NCBI GenBank assembly: GCA_016932435.1
Contig: JAFGCW010000066.1
Location: forward strand, 79,690-143,689
Origin: Dehalococcoidales bacterium
Lineage (GTDB): Bacteria; Chloroflexota; Dehalococcoidia; Dehalococcoidales; UBA2162
Length of the DNA: 64,000 bases
Direction: 5' to 3'
The translations under genes and the position numbers were made by a program. Below, piece after piece: positions 25,242-33,468 of the stretch (the first letter of the stretch is position 1; every line of letters begins with the position of its first letter). A model generated the notes under the pieces. It was given only the letters and a program-made list of their open reading frames with translations, searched no databases and was not told the origin of the DNA.

Positions 25242-26312
25242 ATGGCGAATATACCGGATAAAATTGAAACCTGGCAAATGACAGAGCCGGGTAAACTAGC
25301 AAGAGCGAGTCTCGATATGCCTGAAATACAGGCAGGAGAAGTAGTAGTTGAAATTGCCGGCTGCGGCGTATGTCATACCGATCTGGGGTATTTCTACGAC
25401 GGTGTACCAACGGTAAACCAACCCCCGATGACATTGGGGCATGAAATCAGCGGCACAGTCATAGCCGGTGATGAAAAAATGATAGGGAAGGAAGTAATTA
25501 TTCCGGCTGTAATGCCATGTAATAATTGCCCTATCTGCGCTGCTGGCAGGGGAAACAGGTGCCTTGCTCAGAAGATGCCTGGTAACAGTTATGGTATATA
25601 CGGCGGTTTTTCGAGTCACATAGTTGTACCTTCACAGGACCTGTGTGTAATCGACGATAAGAAAGGTCTACCTCTAGAGGATTTTGCGGTTATAGCTGAT
25701 GCAGTAACATCGCCCTATCAGGCAGCTGTACGGGCGGATGTAAAGCCTGGAGATTACACTATAATCCTGGGCGGTACCGGTGGACTGGGTGTATATGCAA
25801 CTCAAATTATCTCAGCGATGGGAGCTAAGGAAGTAGTCGTTATAGCACGTAATCAAGAGAAACTGGACCGAGCTATGAAATATGGTGCGACTTATACAAT
25901 AAGTACCGTAGATAAAAGTCCTCGTGACATCCGTGATGCGTTCAGAGCTTACAGCAAAGAAAACAAACTCCCGAACTGGGGATGGAAAATATTCGAGTGG
26001 ACCGGCTCTGAAGTTGGGCAGGCAATCGGACTCGAATTACTTTCATACGTTGGTAAGATGGTAATTGCCGGTTATGGTATGCAGAAGAACGAGTACCAAC
26101 TTTCCAGACTTATGGCATTTGATGCTGAGATTATTGGTACCTGGGGATGCCTACCTGAATACTATCCTGTGGTCCTCAAGATGGTACAGGAAAAGAAGGT
26201 TGCAATAGAACCGTTTATCGAGACCCGACCAATGAGTCAGATTCAACAGGCCTTTGAAGATGGTCATAAAGGCGGGATGGATAAAAGAATCGTGTTAACG
26301 CCTGATTTCTAG
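25242..26312 (+). CDS. had: 6-hydroxycyclohex-1-ene-1-carbonyl-CoA dehydrogenase
   Basis: A 356-residue zinc-type alcohol dehydrogenase. It oxidises 6-hydroxycyclohex-1-ene-1-carbonyl-CoA to the 6-oxo compound with NAD+ in the benzoyl-CoA pathway. Catalytic zinc ligands are in GCGVCHTD and GHEISG, structural zinc ligands in PCNNCPICAAGRGNRC, and the nucleotide fold is GGTGGLGVYA. The specific assignment rests on the family-like C-terminal part and, above all, on the next gene being oah. AAAGGAGGA is an excellent ribosome site. Confidence 0.88.
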   Translation: MANIPDKIETWQMTEPGKLARASLDMPEIQAGEVVVEIAGCGVCHTDLGYFYDGVPTVNQPPMTLGHEISGTVIAGDEKMIGKEVIIPAVMPCNNCPICAAGRGNRCLAQKMPGNSYGIYGGFSSHIVVPSQDLCVIDDKKGLPLEDFAVIADAVTSPYQAAVRADVKPGDYTIILGGTGGLGVYATQIISAMGAKEVVVIARNQEKLDRAMKYGATYTISTVDKSPRDIRDAFRAYSKENKLPNWGWKIFEWTGSEVGQAIGLELLSYVGKMVIAGYGMQKNEYQLSRLMAFDAEIIGTWGCLPEYYPVVLKMVQEKKVAIEPFIETRPMSQIQQAFEDGHKGGMDKRIVLTPDF

Positions 26313-26345
26313 GTTCAAAAATAATATAGAATATGGAGGATATTA

Positions 26346-27488
26346 ATGGCTTTAGATTGGTTAGTCAGGGATAATAGTTTAAAAAGTCACCAGATATTTG
26401 GTGACGAGCACTTCGGCACGGAAGCACCGTGTACGATGTTCGAAAAGAAACCACTGATAAATCCTAATACTGGCGAAAAAGTAGATGGTCTTTATACCGC
26501 ATGGATTACTCTCAATAATCCTGCCCAGTATGGATCTTACACAACCGAAATGGTCAAGGGTGTTCAAGCTGGTATGCACAAAGCTTCGATGGATCGAAGT
26601 GTTGTCGCTATCATATTTACCAGTGTGGGTGACCGTGCATGGTGTACCGGTGGTAATACCAAAGAATATGCTGAGTATTATACCAAGAGACCGAAAGAGT
26701 ACGCCGATTATATCGACCTCTTTAACGGGATGGTCGACAGTATTCTGAAAGCTCGTGTTCCGGTGATATGCCGGGCAAACGGAATGAGAGTAGCCGGTGG
26801 TCAGGAAATCGGCCAGGCATGTGACCTAACGGTAGCTGCCGATACAGCTCAATTTGGCCAGGCGGGAACCGCTCACGGTTCTACTCCGACCGGTGGTTCT
26901 ACTGACTTCCTCCCATGGCAATTACCTACCACAGAGTTGGCAATGTGGAACTGTTTCTCCAACGAAATGTGGAGTGCCTACAAGATGGAGAGACTCGGAT
27001 TTATCACCAAAGCTATCCCGATAAAGAAAGATGCCGATGGAAACTGGGTGCGTGACCCGAGGGTTATCACAGATAAATATGTCGATGACGGTGAGATTGT
27101 CTACGGTGAGTTCAAGAAAGGTACCGATTTCAAGGCAGGTACCGATATGCTTAAGACACTCGATACTGACTGGTCAAGACTTGATGCTCATATCGATAAT
27201 ATGGTCTGGACGATTTCCAACCTGATGCCTCTCTGTCTCATGATGACCGTTGAACAGATTAGGATAAAGAAACGCTCGTTCTGGGATGATGCAAAGATCG
27301 GTTCCATGTACTGGCTGGCAGCCAATATGAATACGGAAGCATATCTGGGCTTCAATGCCTTTAATACTCAGGCTCTTACCGGGCAGCGAAATATCGACTA
27401 CATCAAATACAGACAACTCATCGCTGACGGACACGAGTATAACGATGATCTGGCAGAACAGGTATTAGCCAAACCGAAAGAGCAATAA
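26346..27488 (+). CDS. oah: 6-oxocyclohex-1-ene-1-carbonyl-CoA hydrolase (ring-opening)
   Basis: A 380-residue crotonase-superfamily enzyme (also called BamA) that adds two waters and opens the ring to 3-hydroxypimelyl-CoA. It has the long N-terminus peculiar to this family (MALDWLVRDNSLKSHQIFGD), the oxyanion region AWCTGGNTKEYAEYY and the conserved HGSTPTGGSTDFLPW. BamA is the accepted marker gene of anaerobic aromatic degradation. It lies 33 nt after had with a GGAGG site and ends at a strong terminator. Confidence 0.95.
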   Translation: MALDWLVRDNSLKSHQIFGDEHFGTEAPCTMFEKKPLINPNTGEKVDGLYTAWITLNNPAQYGSYTTEMVKGVQAGMHKASMDRSVVAIIFTSVGDRAWCTGGNTKEYAEYYTKRPKEYADYIDLFNGMVDSILKARVPVICRANGMRVAGGQEIGQACDLTVAADTAQFGQAGTAHGSTPTGGSTDFLPWQLPTTELAMWNCFSNEMWSAYKMERLGFITKAIPIKKDADGNWVRDPRVITDKYVDDGEIVYGEFKKGTDFKAGTDMLKTLDTDWSRLDAHIDNMVWTISNLMPLCLMMTVEQIRIKKRSFWDDAKIGSMYWLAANMNTEAYLGFNAFNTQALTGQRNIDYIKYRQLIADGHEYNDDLAEQVLAKPKEQ

Positions 27489-27510
27489 TAACTACTAGTT
27501 TATATGTATT

Positions 27511-27546
27511 AAAAGACACGCCCCGGTTTTCCGGGGCGTGTCTTTT
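27511..27546. terminator. Bidirectional intrinsic terminator
   Basis: AAAAGACACGCCCCGG-TTTT-CCGGGGCGTGTCTTTT: a 16-bp perfect stem with A-run and T-run at the two ends. It separates the convergent oah and TetR genes. Confidence 0.93.
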
Positions 27547-27565
27547 TCTTGTTAATATATGGATA

Positions 27566-28171
27566 TCAGGCTTTTATACCTTTGTAGACAAAATCAAACA
27601 TGATATCAGCAACGTCTTCTGCACTCAATCGACCTTTCGAAGAGAACCAGATAGTGCTTCGTATAATCACTGAAGAGATCAGGTAAACAGTTACCTTCTC
27701 ATCCTTTACTGCGAAATCTCCGGACTTGATACCACGTCTGATAACGTTCGTCATTATCCTGTCATAAGTATCACGTAATTCGATTATGTCCTTACGGTGA
27801 TTTCGTGTCAGGTTCTGTAAACCGGTATCAGAGATAAGTACACTGGATTTCTTCATCTGCACCAATACATCAAGATGGTTTTCTATGAATGATCTGAGTT
27901 GATCGACAGGACTCGCAGTATCATCATTTTCTAGGTGGCGGACCGAGTTCACAGCCCGTTCTGTGATGTCCTTGATCACCTCGAACAGAATATCTTCTTT
28001 TCCTGAGAAATAGTTGTATATATTTGCTGCCTTGCAATCGCAGGCGGCGGCGATGTCCTTCATACTGGTACTATGGTAGCCCTTTTGCCAGAAAAGCACG
28101 CCTGCTTTGTCAAGTATCCAGCTCCTCTTTATAGATGACTGCAATTCTTTTCGTTGACCTGATCTCAGCAT
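27566..28171 (-). CDS. TetR/AcrR-family regulator
   Basis: A 201-residue one-component regulator. The HTH is AGVLFWQKGYHSTSMKDIAAACDCKAANIYNYFSGKED, split here as the usual helix 2-3 and YxYF block. The C-terminal ligand domain resembles the FadR/YsiA-like group that often senses acyl-CoA. It stands between the had-oah genes and dch, divergent from dch, so a CoA-thioester effector from the aromatic pathway is likely (inference). Confidence 0.88.
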   Translation of the reverse strand: MLRSGQRKELQSSIKRSWILDKAGVLFWQKGYHSTSMKDIAAACDCKAANIYNYFSGKEDILFEVIKDITERAVNSVRHLENDDTASPVDQLRSFIENHLDVLVQMKKSSVLISDTGLQNLTRNHRKDIIELRDTYDRIMTNVIRRGIKSGDFAVKDEKVTVYLISSVIIRSTIWFSSKGRLSAEDVADIMFDFVYKGIKA

Positions 28172-28276
28172 AACTGTTCACTCTCTGTTTTTATACCAAA
28201 GGATAGACCGTATCCGCTTATCCTGATATATTCTGTACTACCTATCTGGACTATATAATATGGCGATGAGTATGTC

Positions 28277-28292
28277 AATGTTAATAGACATT
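28277..28292. promoter_or_regulatory. Candidate TetR half-site pair AATGT-N6-ACATT
   Basis: A dyad of 5-bp arms in the AT-rich 430-bp divergent region between the TetR gene and dch. A second AATGT...ACATT pair with an 11-bp spacer lies at 28419-28439 around TTAATTAA. The repeated arms suggest one protein, probably the adjacent TetR regulator. Confidence 0.35.
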
Positions 28293-28418
28293 AATTAGAC
28301 AATTTGAGGATATACAATACACGCGATCTATAAGCAATCTATAATAGTGGTATAAACATGCTATATTATATTCCTTGACAGGTAATTAGGCGTATGGTAC
28401 TTTATCAGTAGGTTAATG

Positions 28419-28439
28419 AATGTTAATTAATATTACATT
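28419..28439. promoter_or_regulatory. Candidate TetR half-site pair AATGT-N11-ACATT
   Basis: Same arms as at 28277-28292, here enclosing the palindrome TTAATTAA, and lying about 45 bp upstream of the dch promoter. Confidence 0.35.
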
Positions 28440-28484
28440 ACTTTTCAGGCGATTAATTTAGTTGAGTACTTACCACATCACGCA

Positions 28485-28513
28485 TTGACAAAAAACCGGT
28501 AAAAGACTAGTAT
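28485..28513 (+). promoter_or_regulatory. Promoter of the dch gene
   Basis: Consensus TTGACA and TAGTAT with 17-bp spacing, about 80 nt before the ATG at 28601. A weaker TTGACA/TACTTT pair lies at 28375-28403. Confidence 0.55.
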
Positions 28514-28600
28514 TGTATACTGTACACGAACATTGAGATAAACGCATTATCTAGTTTGGTATGAATATTGTTACCAGTTAATTACCAGAGGGGAGGAGCC

Positions 28601-29371
28601 ATGGCTTATAAAAATATTGTACTTGAGAAAAAAGAAGGTATAGCAAAGCTAGTCATAAATCGTCCTCCGGTGAATGTGATGAACCAGGAGACTCTAGGCG
28701 AACTCTGTTCTGCATTGGAGGAACTTGCCAAAGATGATGAAACCAGAGTTCTATTGATTCGTGGTGAAGGTGAAAAAGCCTTCTGTGCTGGTGTTGAAGT
28801 CGGAGACCATGTTGGCGATAAGATGCCGGTAATGATGAAGGAATTCGGCCGTATTTTCAAGCTGCTTCGGAACCTTGGTAAACCAAGTATTGCCGTAGTA
28901 AACGGTCTCGCTCTTGGCGGTGGTTGTGAACTCGTCCTGGGTTGTGATCTTGCTGTCGCTAGTGAAAAAGCTAAACTGGGTCAACCTGAGATCATTCTCG
29001 GAGGGCTGGCACCGGCCGCAGCACCACTACTCCCCAGGGTTATGGGTGAAAAGAAGGCTTTCGAAGTTCTGCTTCTCGGTGAGAGTATGAATGCCGTGGA
29101 CGCGGAACGATTTGGACTGGTTAATAAGGTGGTACCGATAGAGGAATTGGATTCAGTAGCCGAAGAAATGGCTCAGAAATTTCTGAAAATGAGTGGACTC
29201 AGCGTAAAGCTTGTCAGGGAAGCGTTTTACGAGTGTGCTGAAACTGCAAATCTTGATAAAGCTTTGGACACCGCGGTCGAACTGGGGATAAAGAGCTGGG
29301 AAACTCATGATGGACAGGAAGGCCTGAAAGCTTACATGGAGAAGAGAGATCCTGAATGGACAAATAATTAA
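28601..29371 (+). CDS. Enoyl-CoA hydratase, probable cyclohexa-1,5-diene-1-carbonyl-CoA hydratase
   Basis: A 256-residue crotonase. The oxyanion-hole blocks are AFCAGVEVGDH and VNGLALGGGCELVLGCDLAVA. The GVEVGDH segment resembles the GVDVxDH of dienoyl-CoA hydratases (Dch/BamR), which hydrate the product of benzoyl-CoA reductase; pathway neighbours had and oah support this. An ordinary short-chain enoyl-CoA hydratase remains possible. The start at 28601 has GGGGAGGAG upstream; the frame is open 33 nt further but without a ribosome site. Confidence 0.78.
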   Translation: MAYKNIVLEKKEGIAKLVINRPPVNVMNQETLGELCSALEELAKDDETRVLLIRGEGEKAFCAGVEVGDHVGDKMPVMMKEFGRIFKLLRNLGKPSIAVVNGLALGGGCELVLGCDLAVASEKAKLGQPEIILGGLAPAAAPLLPRVMGEKKAFEVLLLGESMNAVDAERFGLVNKVVPIEELDSVAEEMAQKFLKMSGLSVKLVREAFYECAETANLDKALDTAVELGIKSWETHDGQEGLKAYMEKRDPEWTNN

Positions 29372-29395
29372 CCGGTGTAGCCGAGTTTTTAGTGC

Positions 29396-29435
29396 ATACC
29401 TTCTCTTCCTATAATAAAGAATAAAGAGAAGGTAT
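29396..29435. promoter_or_regulatory. 12-bp inverted repeat enclosing a TATAAT box
   Basis: ATACCTTCTCTT and its exact complement AAGAGAAGGTAT flank a 16-nt segment containing TATAAT (29410-29415). There is no T-run, so it is not a normal terminator. It could be an operator over an internal promoter or an mRNA hairpin before the molybdopterin gene. Confidence 0.5.
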
Positions 29436-29455
29436 TAGTAGAGAGGAGGTCTATT

Positions 29456-31513
29456 ATGGCACAGAAAGTTATCAAGACTGATTGCATCATGTGCATCAAC
29501 AGCTGCGGTATTAACGCCTATGTTGAGGATGGTAAGTTAGTCAAGGTAGAAGGTATGCCCGAACACGCGCTCAGTGAGGGTTATATCTGCCCGAGAGGTG
29601 AAGCCCTGGTAGAATATGTATATGCTCCCGACCGCGTTCTTCATCCTATGAAGAAAGTCAACGGCGAATGGGAGAGGATTACCTGGGATGAAGCGCTGGA
29701 TACCGTTGCTGCCAAATTACAGGAAATCAAGGAAAAGTACGGCGCTAAAGCTCTTGCCGTATATAATGGCTCAATAGGTACCGAAAATATTGAGTTGGCT
29801 GGTTTCGGCCAGAGATTCCGCGGAGCATACGGGACTCCTAATCTTCTTACTGTTGAAGGCAACTGCTTCCGTTCGAGAATCATGGCACGGCAAATGACCT
29901 TCGGGACTCAGTATATAGAAGAACCCGGGAAATCCAAGTGCACTATCGTCTGGGGACGGAACATGGATAACTCCGGCGGGTTGGTTGCCGAGAAAATATA
30001 CAGAGCCCTGGATAATGGTACCCTGGAGCACCTGATTATTATCGATCCCAAGCGTATTCCGATGGCTGACAGAGGGACTTATATCCAGATACGTCCGGGG
30101 ACCGATACAGCCCTGATGCTGGGAATGATGAATGTCATTATCGAAGAAAAATTATACGATAAGGAATTCATCGACGAGTACACAATCGGTTTCGACAAAC
30201 TGATCGAGCATGTAAAGGATTACCCGCCTGAGAAGGTGGAAAAGATTACCTGGGTACCTGCCGAGGATATCAGGAAAATTGCCCGTATCTTTGCTACCAA
30301 TAAGCCTGCGTGTAATGTCGCCGGTACGGCACCTATTGATCAGCACATTAATGGTTTTCAGGGTAACCGGGCGATGAACCTACTCCAGATTATCACCGGC
30401 AATTTGAATGTTCCGGGAAGCTGGATAACCATACCGTTCATCCGCCTGGGCGATCTCAGGTTACCGGAGGTTGACGAACCAATCGGAGCGGAAGCGCACC
30501 CCCTGTTCAGACGTTTCTGGGGCAGAACGTCACCCTACGGCCAGCAGAATCTCTTTGCCGAGTCCGTGCTGGAAGGGAAGCCTTATGCCCTCAAAGCTAT
30601 GATAGTAAATGGCGGTAATCCTGTACTAACTCTCCCTGATTCAGCCCGGATCATTGAAGCGATGGAGAAACTCGAATTCCTTGTAGTAACGGATCTGTTC
30701 ATGACGGAAACTGCCAAACTGGCAGACATCGTCCTTCCGGCCTGCTCCTTCCTTGAGAAGAGTGGTGTGGGTTACGTTTATGGGGTAACCTTGGGAGAAC
30801 CTTACGCTCTACTGCGTAAGAAAGTGATTGAACCGGTCGGTGAAAGCTGGCCTGACTGGAAAATCTGGACCGAACTTGGCAGGAGAATGGGCTATGACGA
30901 GCACTTCCCCTGGAATTCTGATGAAGAGGTGGTAGATTTCTTCCTCGAACCAAGCGGCGTAACCAGGGAGCAGCTTGATAAAGAACATCCTGAGGGTATG
31001 TATTACGTCGATGAGAAAAGTAAATATCTAACGCCAAAATACAGGACTCCGTCAGAAAAAATTGAAATCTACTCAGAAACCCTGGAAGAGAATGGCTATG
31101 ATCCTATACCTCATCATATCGAGCCGACCCAGAGTCCGGTCAGTTCGCCAGAACTAGCTAAAAAGTATCCGGTAATTCTAACCACCGGCTCTCGTATTCC
31201 ACAGTATACTCACACTCAGTATCGGACATTGCCGTCACTGAAAAAAGATGCGCCGGAACCGATAGCAGAAGTTAATCCGGCGACAGCAAAGAAATATGGA
31301 ATATCTGACGGTGATATGATGTCCATAGAAACGAACAAGGGGAGAATCGAGATGAAAGCCCACTTGATCGAGGAGATGGCTCCTAATGTCGTCAGTATAC
31401 CGCATGGCTGGAAGGAGGCTAATGCCAACCTGCTTACCTCTGCTGATGTCCGCGATCCGGTTACAGGTTATACCGAGATGAAAGCGTTATTGTGTAGAAT
31501 ACAAAAAGTATAA
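29456..31513 (+). CDS. Molybdopterin oxidoreductase (DMSO-reductase superfamily) with N-terminal [4Fe-4S]
   Basis: A 685-residue bis-pterin Mo/W enzyme. Cluster ligands are C10, C13, C17 and C45 (DCIMCINSC and ICPRG); a candidate metal-ligand Cys is C137 in VEGNCFRSR; pterin-binding blocks include IVWGRNMDNSGG and LTTGSRIPQYTHTQYR. No Tat signal is seen, so it should be cytoplasmic. The cluster spacing and Cys ligand position resemble acetylene hydratase, but the residue after C13 is Ile rather than Asp, so that activity is not supported. It may use the convergent ferredoxin/NrfD proteins as partners, like PadBCD (inference). AGAGGAGGT precedes the ATG. Confidence 0.85.
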   Translation: MAQKVIKTDCIMCINSCGINAYVEDGKLVKVEGMPEHALSEGYICPRGEALVEYVYAPDRVLHPMKKVNGEWERITWDEALDTVAAKLQEIKEKYGAKALAVYNGSIGTENIELAGFGQRFRGAYGTPNLLTVEGNCFRSRIMARQMTFGTQYIEEPGKSKCTIVWGRNMDNSGGLVAEKIYRALDNGTLEHLIIIDPKRIPMADRGTYIQIRPGTDTALMLGMMNVIIEEKLYDKEFIDEYTIGFDKLIEHVKDYPPEKVEKITWVPAEDIRKIARIFATNKPACNVAGTAPIDQHINGFQGNRAMNLLQIITGNLNVPGSWITIPFIRLGDLRLPEVDEPIGAEAHPLFRRFWGRTSPYGQQNLFAESVLEGKPYALKAMIVNGGNPVLTLPDSARIIEAMEKLEFLVVTDLFMTETAKLADIVLPACSFLEKSGVGYVYGVTLGEPYALLRKKVIEPVGESWPDWKIWTELGRRMGYDEHFPWNSDEEVVDFFLEPSGVTREQLDKEHPEGMYYVDEKSKYLTPKYRTPSEKIEIYSETLEENGYDPIPHHIEPTQSPVSSPELAKKYPVILTTGSRIPQYTHTQYRTLPSLKKDAPEPIAEVNPATAKKYGISDGDMMSIETNKGRIEMKAHLIEEMAPNVVSIPHGWKEANANLLTSADVRDPVTGYTEMKALLCRIQKV

Positions 31514-31533
31514 ACGACGTCAATAAAAACTTT

Positions 31534-31579
31534 AAGCGGTGCAACTCCTCGATTCGTTATTGTTGCACCGCTTTTTTTA
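31534..31579. terminator. Intrinsic terminator after the molybdopterin gene
   Basis: AAGCGGTGCAAC and GTTGCACCGCTT form a 12-bp stem around a 16-nt loop, followed by a T-run on the plus strand. It stands between convergent transcripts. Confidence 0.88.
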
Positions 31580-31616
31580 TGTACCTGCGGACAGAATTAC
31601 AAAAACAGAGATCAGT

Positions 31617-32108
31617 CTACGACAGGACATTCTGCTTAGGCAGGGTTTCGAAAAGTCTCTCCGCTGCCGCGAATTGTCTGGTGCTATTCACTTCGGACGC
31701 ATCGATGTAGCGAATGGCGTTCGTTTCGCAGAACCTTACGCACTGCGGATCACCATCACAATAGTTGCATTTTACTGTGATACCCTCGGCTTTATCGAAC
31801 AAAGGAGCGCCGAAGGGACAGGCAACAATACAGGTCTTGCATCCAATACACTTGTCTTTATCTATTACTACCCGGTTGAGCTCCGGATCCTTATGACAAG
31901 CCTTGGTAGGGCAGACTTCGACGCAGAAGGGATCTTCGCAGTTCTGGCATGTCATCGGGAGATAGATTCCTTCCCACTCCCATTTGTACACTTTTATCCT
32001 GGCGCGGCTCGGATTGCTGGCTCCGGTGTGAAAGACGGAGCAGGCCAGTTCACATTCTCTGCATCCCGTGCATTTTTCATAGTCGATGTATAGTACTTTT
32101 CCCTGCAT
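31617..32108 (-). CDS. Polyferredoxin (HycB/PadC/AorA-like), copy A
   Basis: A 163-residue electron-transfer protein with four [4Fe-4S] clusters: CTGCRECELAC, CQNCEDPFCVEVC, CIGCKTCIVAC and CNYCDGDPQCVRFC. It is closely similar along its whole length to the product at 33809-34300, so the two arose by duplication. It is the last gene of the AOR operon, 2 nt after the NrfD-like gene, and would connect a catalytic subunit to the membrane protein. Confidence 0.9.
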   Translation of the reverse strand: MQGKVLYIDYEKCTGCRECELACSVFHTGASNPSRARIKVYKWEWEGIYLPMTCQNCEDPFCVEVCPTKACHKDPELNRVVIDKDKCIGCKTCIVACPFGAPLFDKAEGITVKCNYCDGDPQCVRFCETNAIRYIDASEVNSTRQFAAAERLFETLPKQNVLS

Positions 32109-32110
32109 AT

Positions 32111-33154
32111 CTATAACTCCCTTCTGTATGCCTGAAAATCGGTGTTGTTATTTATCCCTTCGAGGTATCTCCGGTTTTCCATCCAACGCTGCATTGGATG
32201 TTCCTCTTTTATACCTGCATAAATTATCACATACCTGATAAAAAATCCTCCCAGCAGCAGGAACGCACCTGCCAGGAACAGCAGGAAATGCTGGTCGTGC
32301 AAACGGGAGTATATTCCCTCAAGAATGACAGGTAATAAAAATCCACATACCACAATACCCATCCAGAAAACGTATTTCAGGTTACCGGACAATAATAGTT
32401 GTACCGAATACATACCGTACTCTTTAAGCGCGTACCGGGTATAGAGGTACGAAGCCAGCACTATAGCTTCGATGATAACGATAACCTGTTCTAATGAGGA
32501 AAGGGTGTTTGCCATTTGCTCCGGAAATCCGGTAGACGTGGTGAAAATATTGTATCCTGTTGATGCAAGCATTATGGCCATCGCTCCGGTAGAGAGAGCC
32601 GATACGGTAAATAATGCTGGTAGGAGCCATGTATCCCAGAATGGTACATACCTGACGGACATAATGAGTATACCGGTATATAGAGCCGTACTAAGCGCAA
32701 AAATGAAACTAATGATATCAAGTAAAGTAATCAACCACGACCAGAATTCAATATCGATATTCAAGTAAGGCAGAAGCGATATTAGAAAGTCGATACCACC
32801 AACGATAATACAGACCGATAGAATATAAAAACCACGTGATAACCAGGAACTCATCGGATTCTTGATCGTGTTCAGGAATCTTCTTTTAACTCCCAGCTTA
32901 AGAACGAGGAACAGGGCGCCAATGGCGACAAGCACAGGACCCCATAGAATCAGAGGTCTCAGCCCGTCGGGTACATAGCCCATCCAATGCATCAACAGGC
33001 CGATAGCAATTGAACCGGAGCCTATTCCTGCCAGGTATAGATAAACCGCTACCTGCCAGCCCCATTCGTGCTGGGGTTTGATCGACCTGGATTTTAAGAA
33101 CTCGTCAATGTTTTCTATCTTGTCTATTCTTGCACCGTTTTTTCGTTTATTCAG
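32111..33154 (-). CDS. NrfD/PsrC-like membrane quinone-interacting subunit, start codon unclear
   Basis: A membrane protein of about 300-350 residues with about eight hydrophobic helices, of the type that exchanges electrons with menaquinone. The first conventional start is a TTG at 32995, but the same frame continues upstream and encodes EWGWQVAVYLYLAGIGSGS, which is the conserved first helix of NrfD proteins. Between there and an in-frame TAA (33172-33170, the stop of the MoaD gene) no ATG, GTG or TTG exists. A CTG at 33154 or an ATT/ATA codon would have to be used, so the coordinate given is a best guess. Confidence 0.78.
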   Translation of the reverse strand: MNKRKNGARIDKIENIDEFLKSRSIKPQHEWGWQVAVYLYLAGIGSGSIAIGLLMHWMGYVPDGLRPLILWGPVLVAIGALFLVLKLGVKRRFLNTIKNPMSSWLSRGFYILSVCIIVGGIDFLISLLPYLNIDIEFWSWLITLLDIISFIFALSTALYTGILIMSVRYVPFWDTWLLPALFTVSALSTGAMAIMLASTGYNIFTTSTGFPEQMANTLSSLEQVIVIIEAIVLASYLYTRYALKEYGMYSVQLLLSGNLKYVFWMGIVVCGFLLPVILEGIYSRLHDQHFLLFLAGAFLLLGGFFIRYVIIYAGIKEEHPMQRWMENRRYLEGINNNTDFQAYRREL

Positions 33155-33169
33155 GAGTAGTCTAACCTG

Positions 33170-33442
33170 TTATCCCCCGGCAATCTGCATCAATATATAT
33201 ATCTCGTCACCATTTTTGACCGGTTTTTTCAGTTCCTCTGGATAGGCACTTTCGTCATTAACGAATATATCTATGTATTTACTGAGTTTTTCCTTTTCCT
33301 CGTACAGCCATTCTTCGAGATCCGGGTATTCTGCTACAAGGTTACTTAAGCATTCGCCGACGGTACTTCCGTTTACTTCAAACATTTCCCGATCATCAGT
33401 TATATATTGTAGCGAGGGATGGATATGTACCTTAATGCTCAT
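33170..33442 (-). CDS. MoaD/ThiS-like ubiquitin-fold protein, copy B
   Basis: A 90-residue beta-grasp protein ending in the conserved Gly-Gly (LMQIAGG), needed for thiocarboxylate formation in molybdopterin synthesis. AGGACGAG precedes the ATG at 33442. It is a diverged duplicate of the next gene upstream. MoaD homologues are regular members of AOR operons, where they may be dedicated to the tungsten pterin. Its TAA is in frame with the following NrfD-like sequence. Confidence 0.85.
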   Translation of the reverse strand: MSIKVHIHPSLQYITDDREMFEVNGSTVGECLSNLVAEYPDLEEWLYEEKEKLSKYIDIFVNDESAYPEELKKPVKNGDEIYILMQIAGG

Positions 33443-33468
33443 ATTCTCGTCCTGTGCCGAAAAACACA

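Noticed and set aside
29456..31513. Molybdopterin gene as acetylene hydratase
   Set aside because: The essential Asp after the second cluster Cys is Ile and the Lys after CP is Arg.
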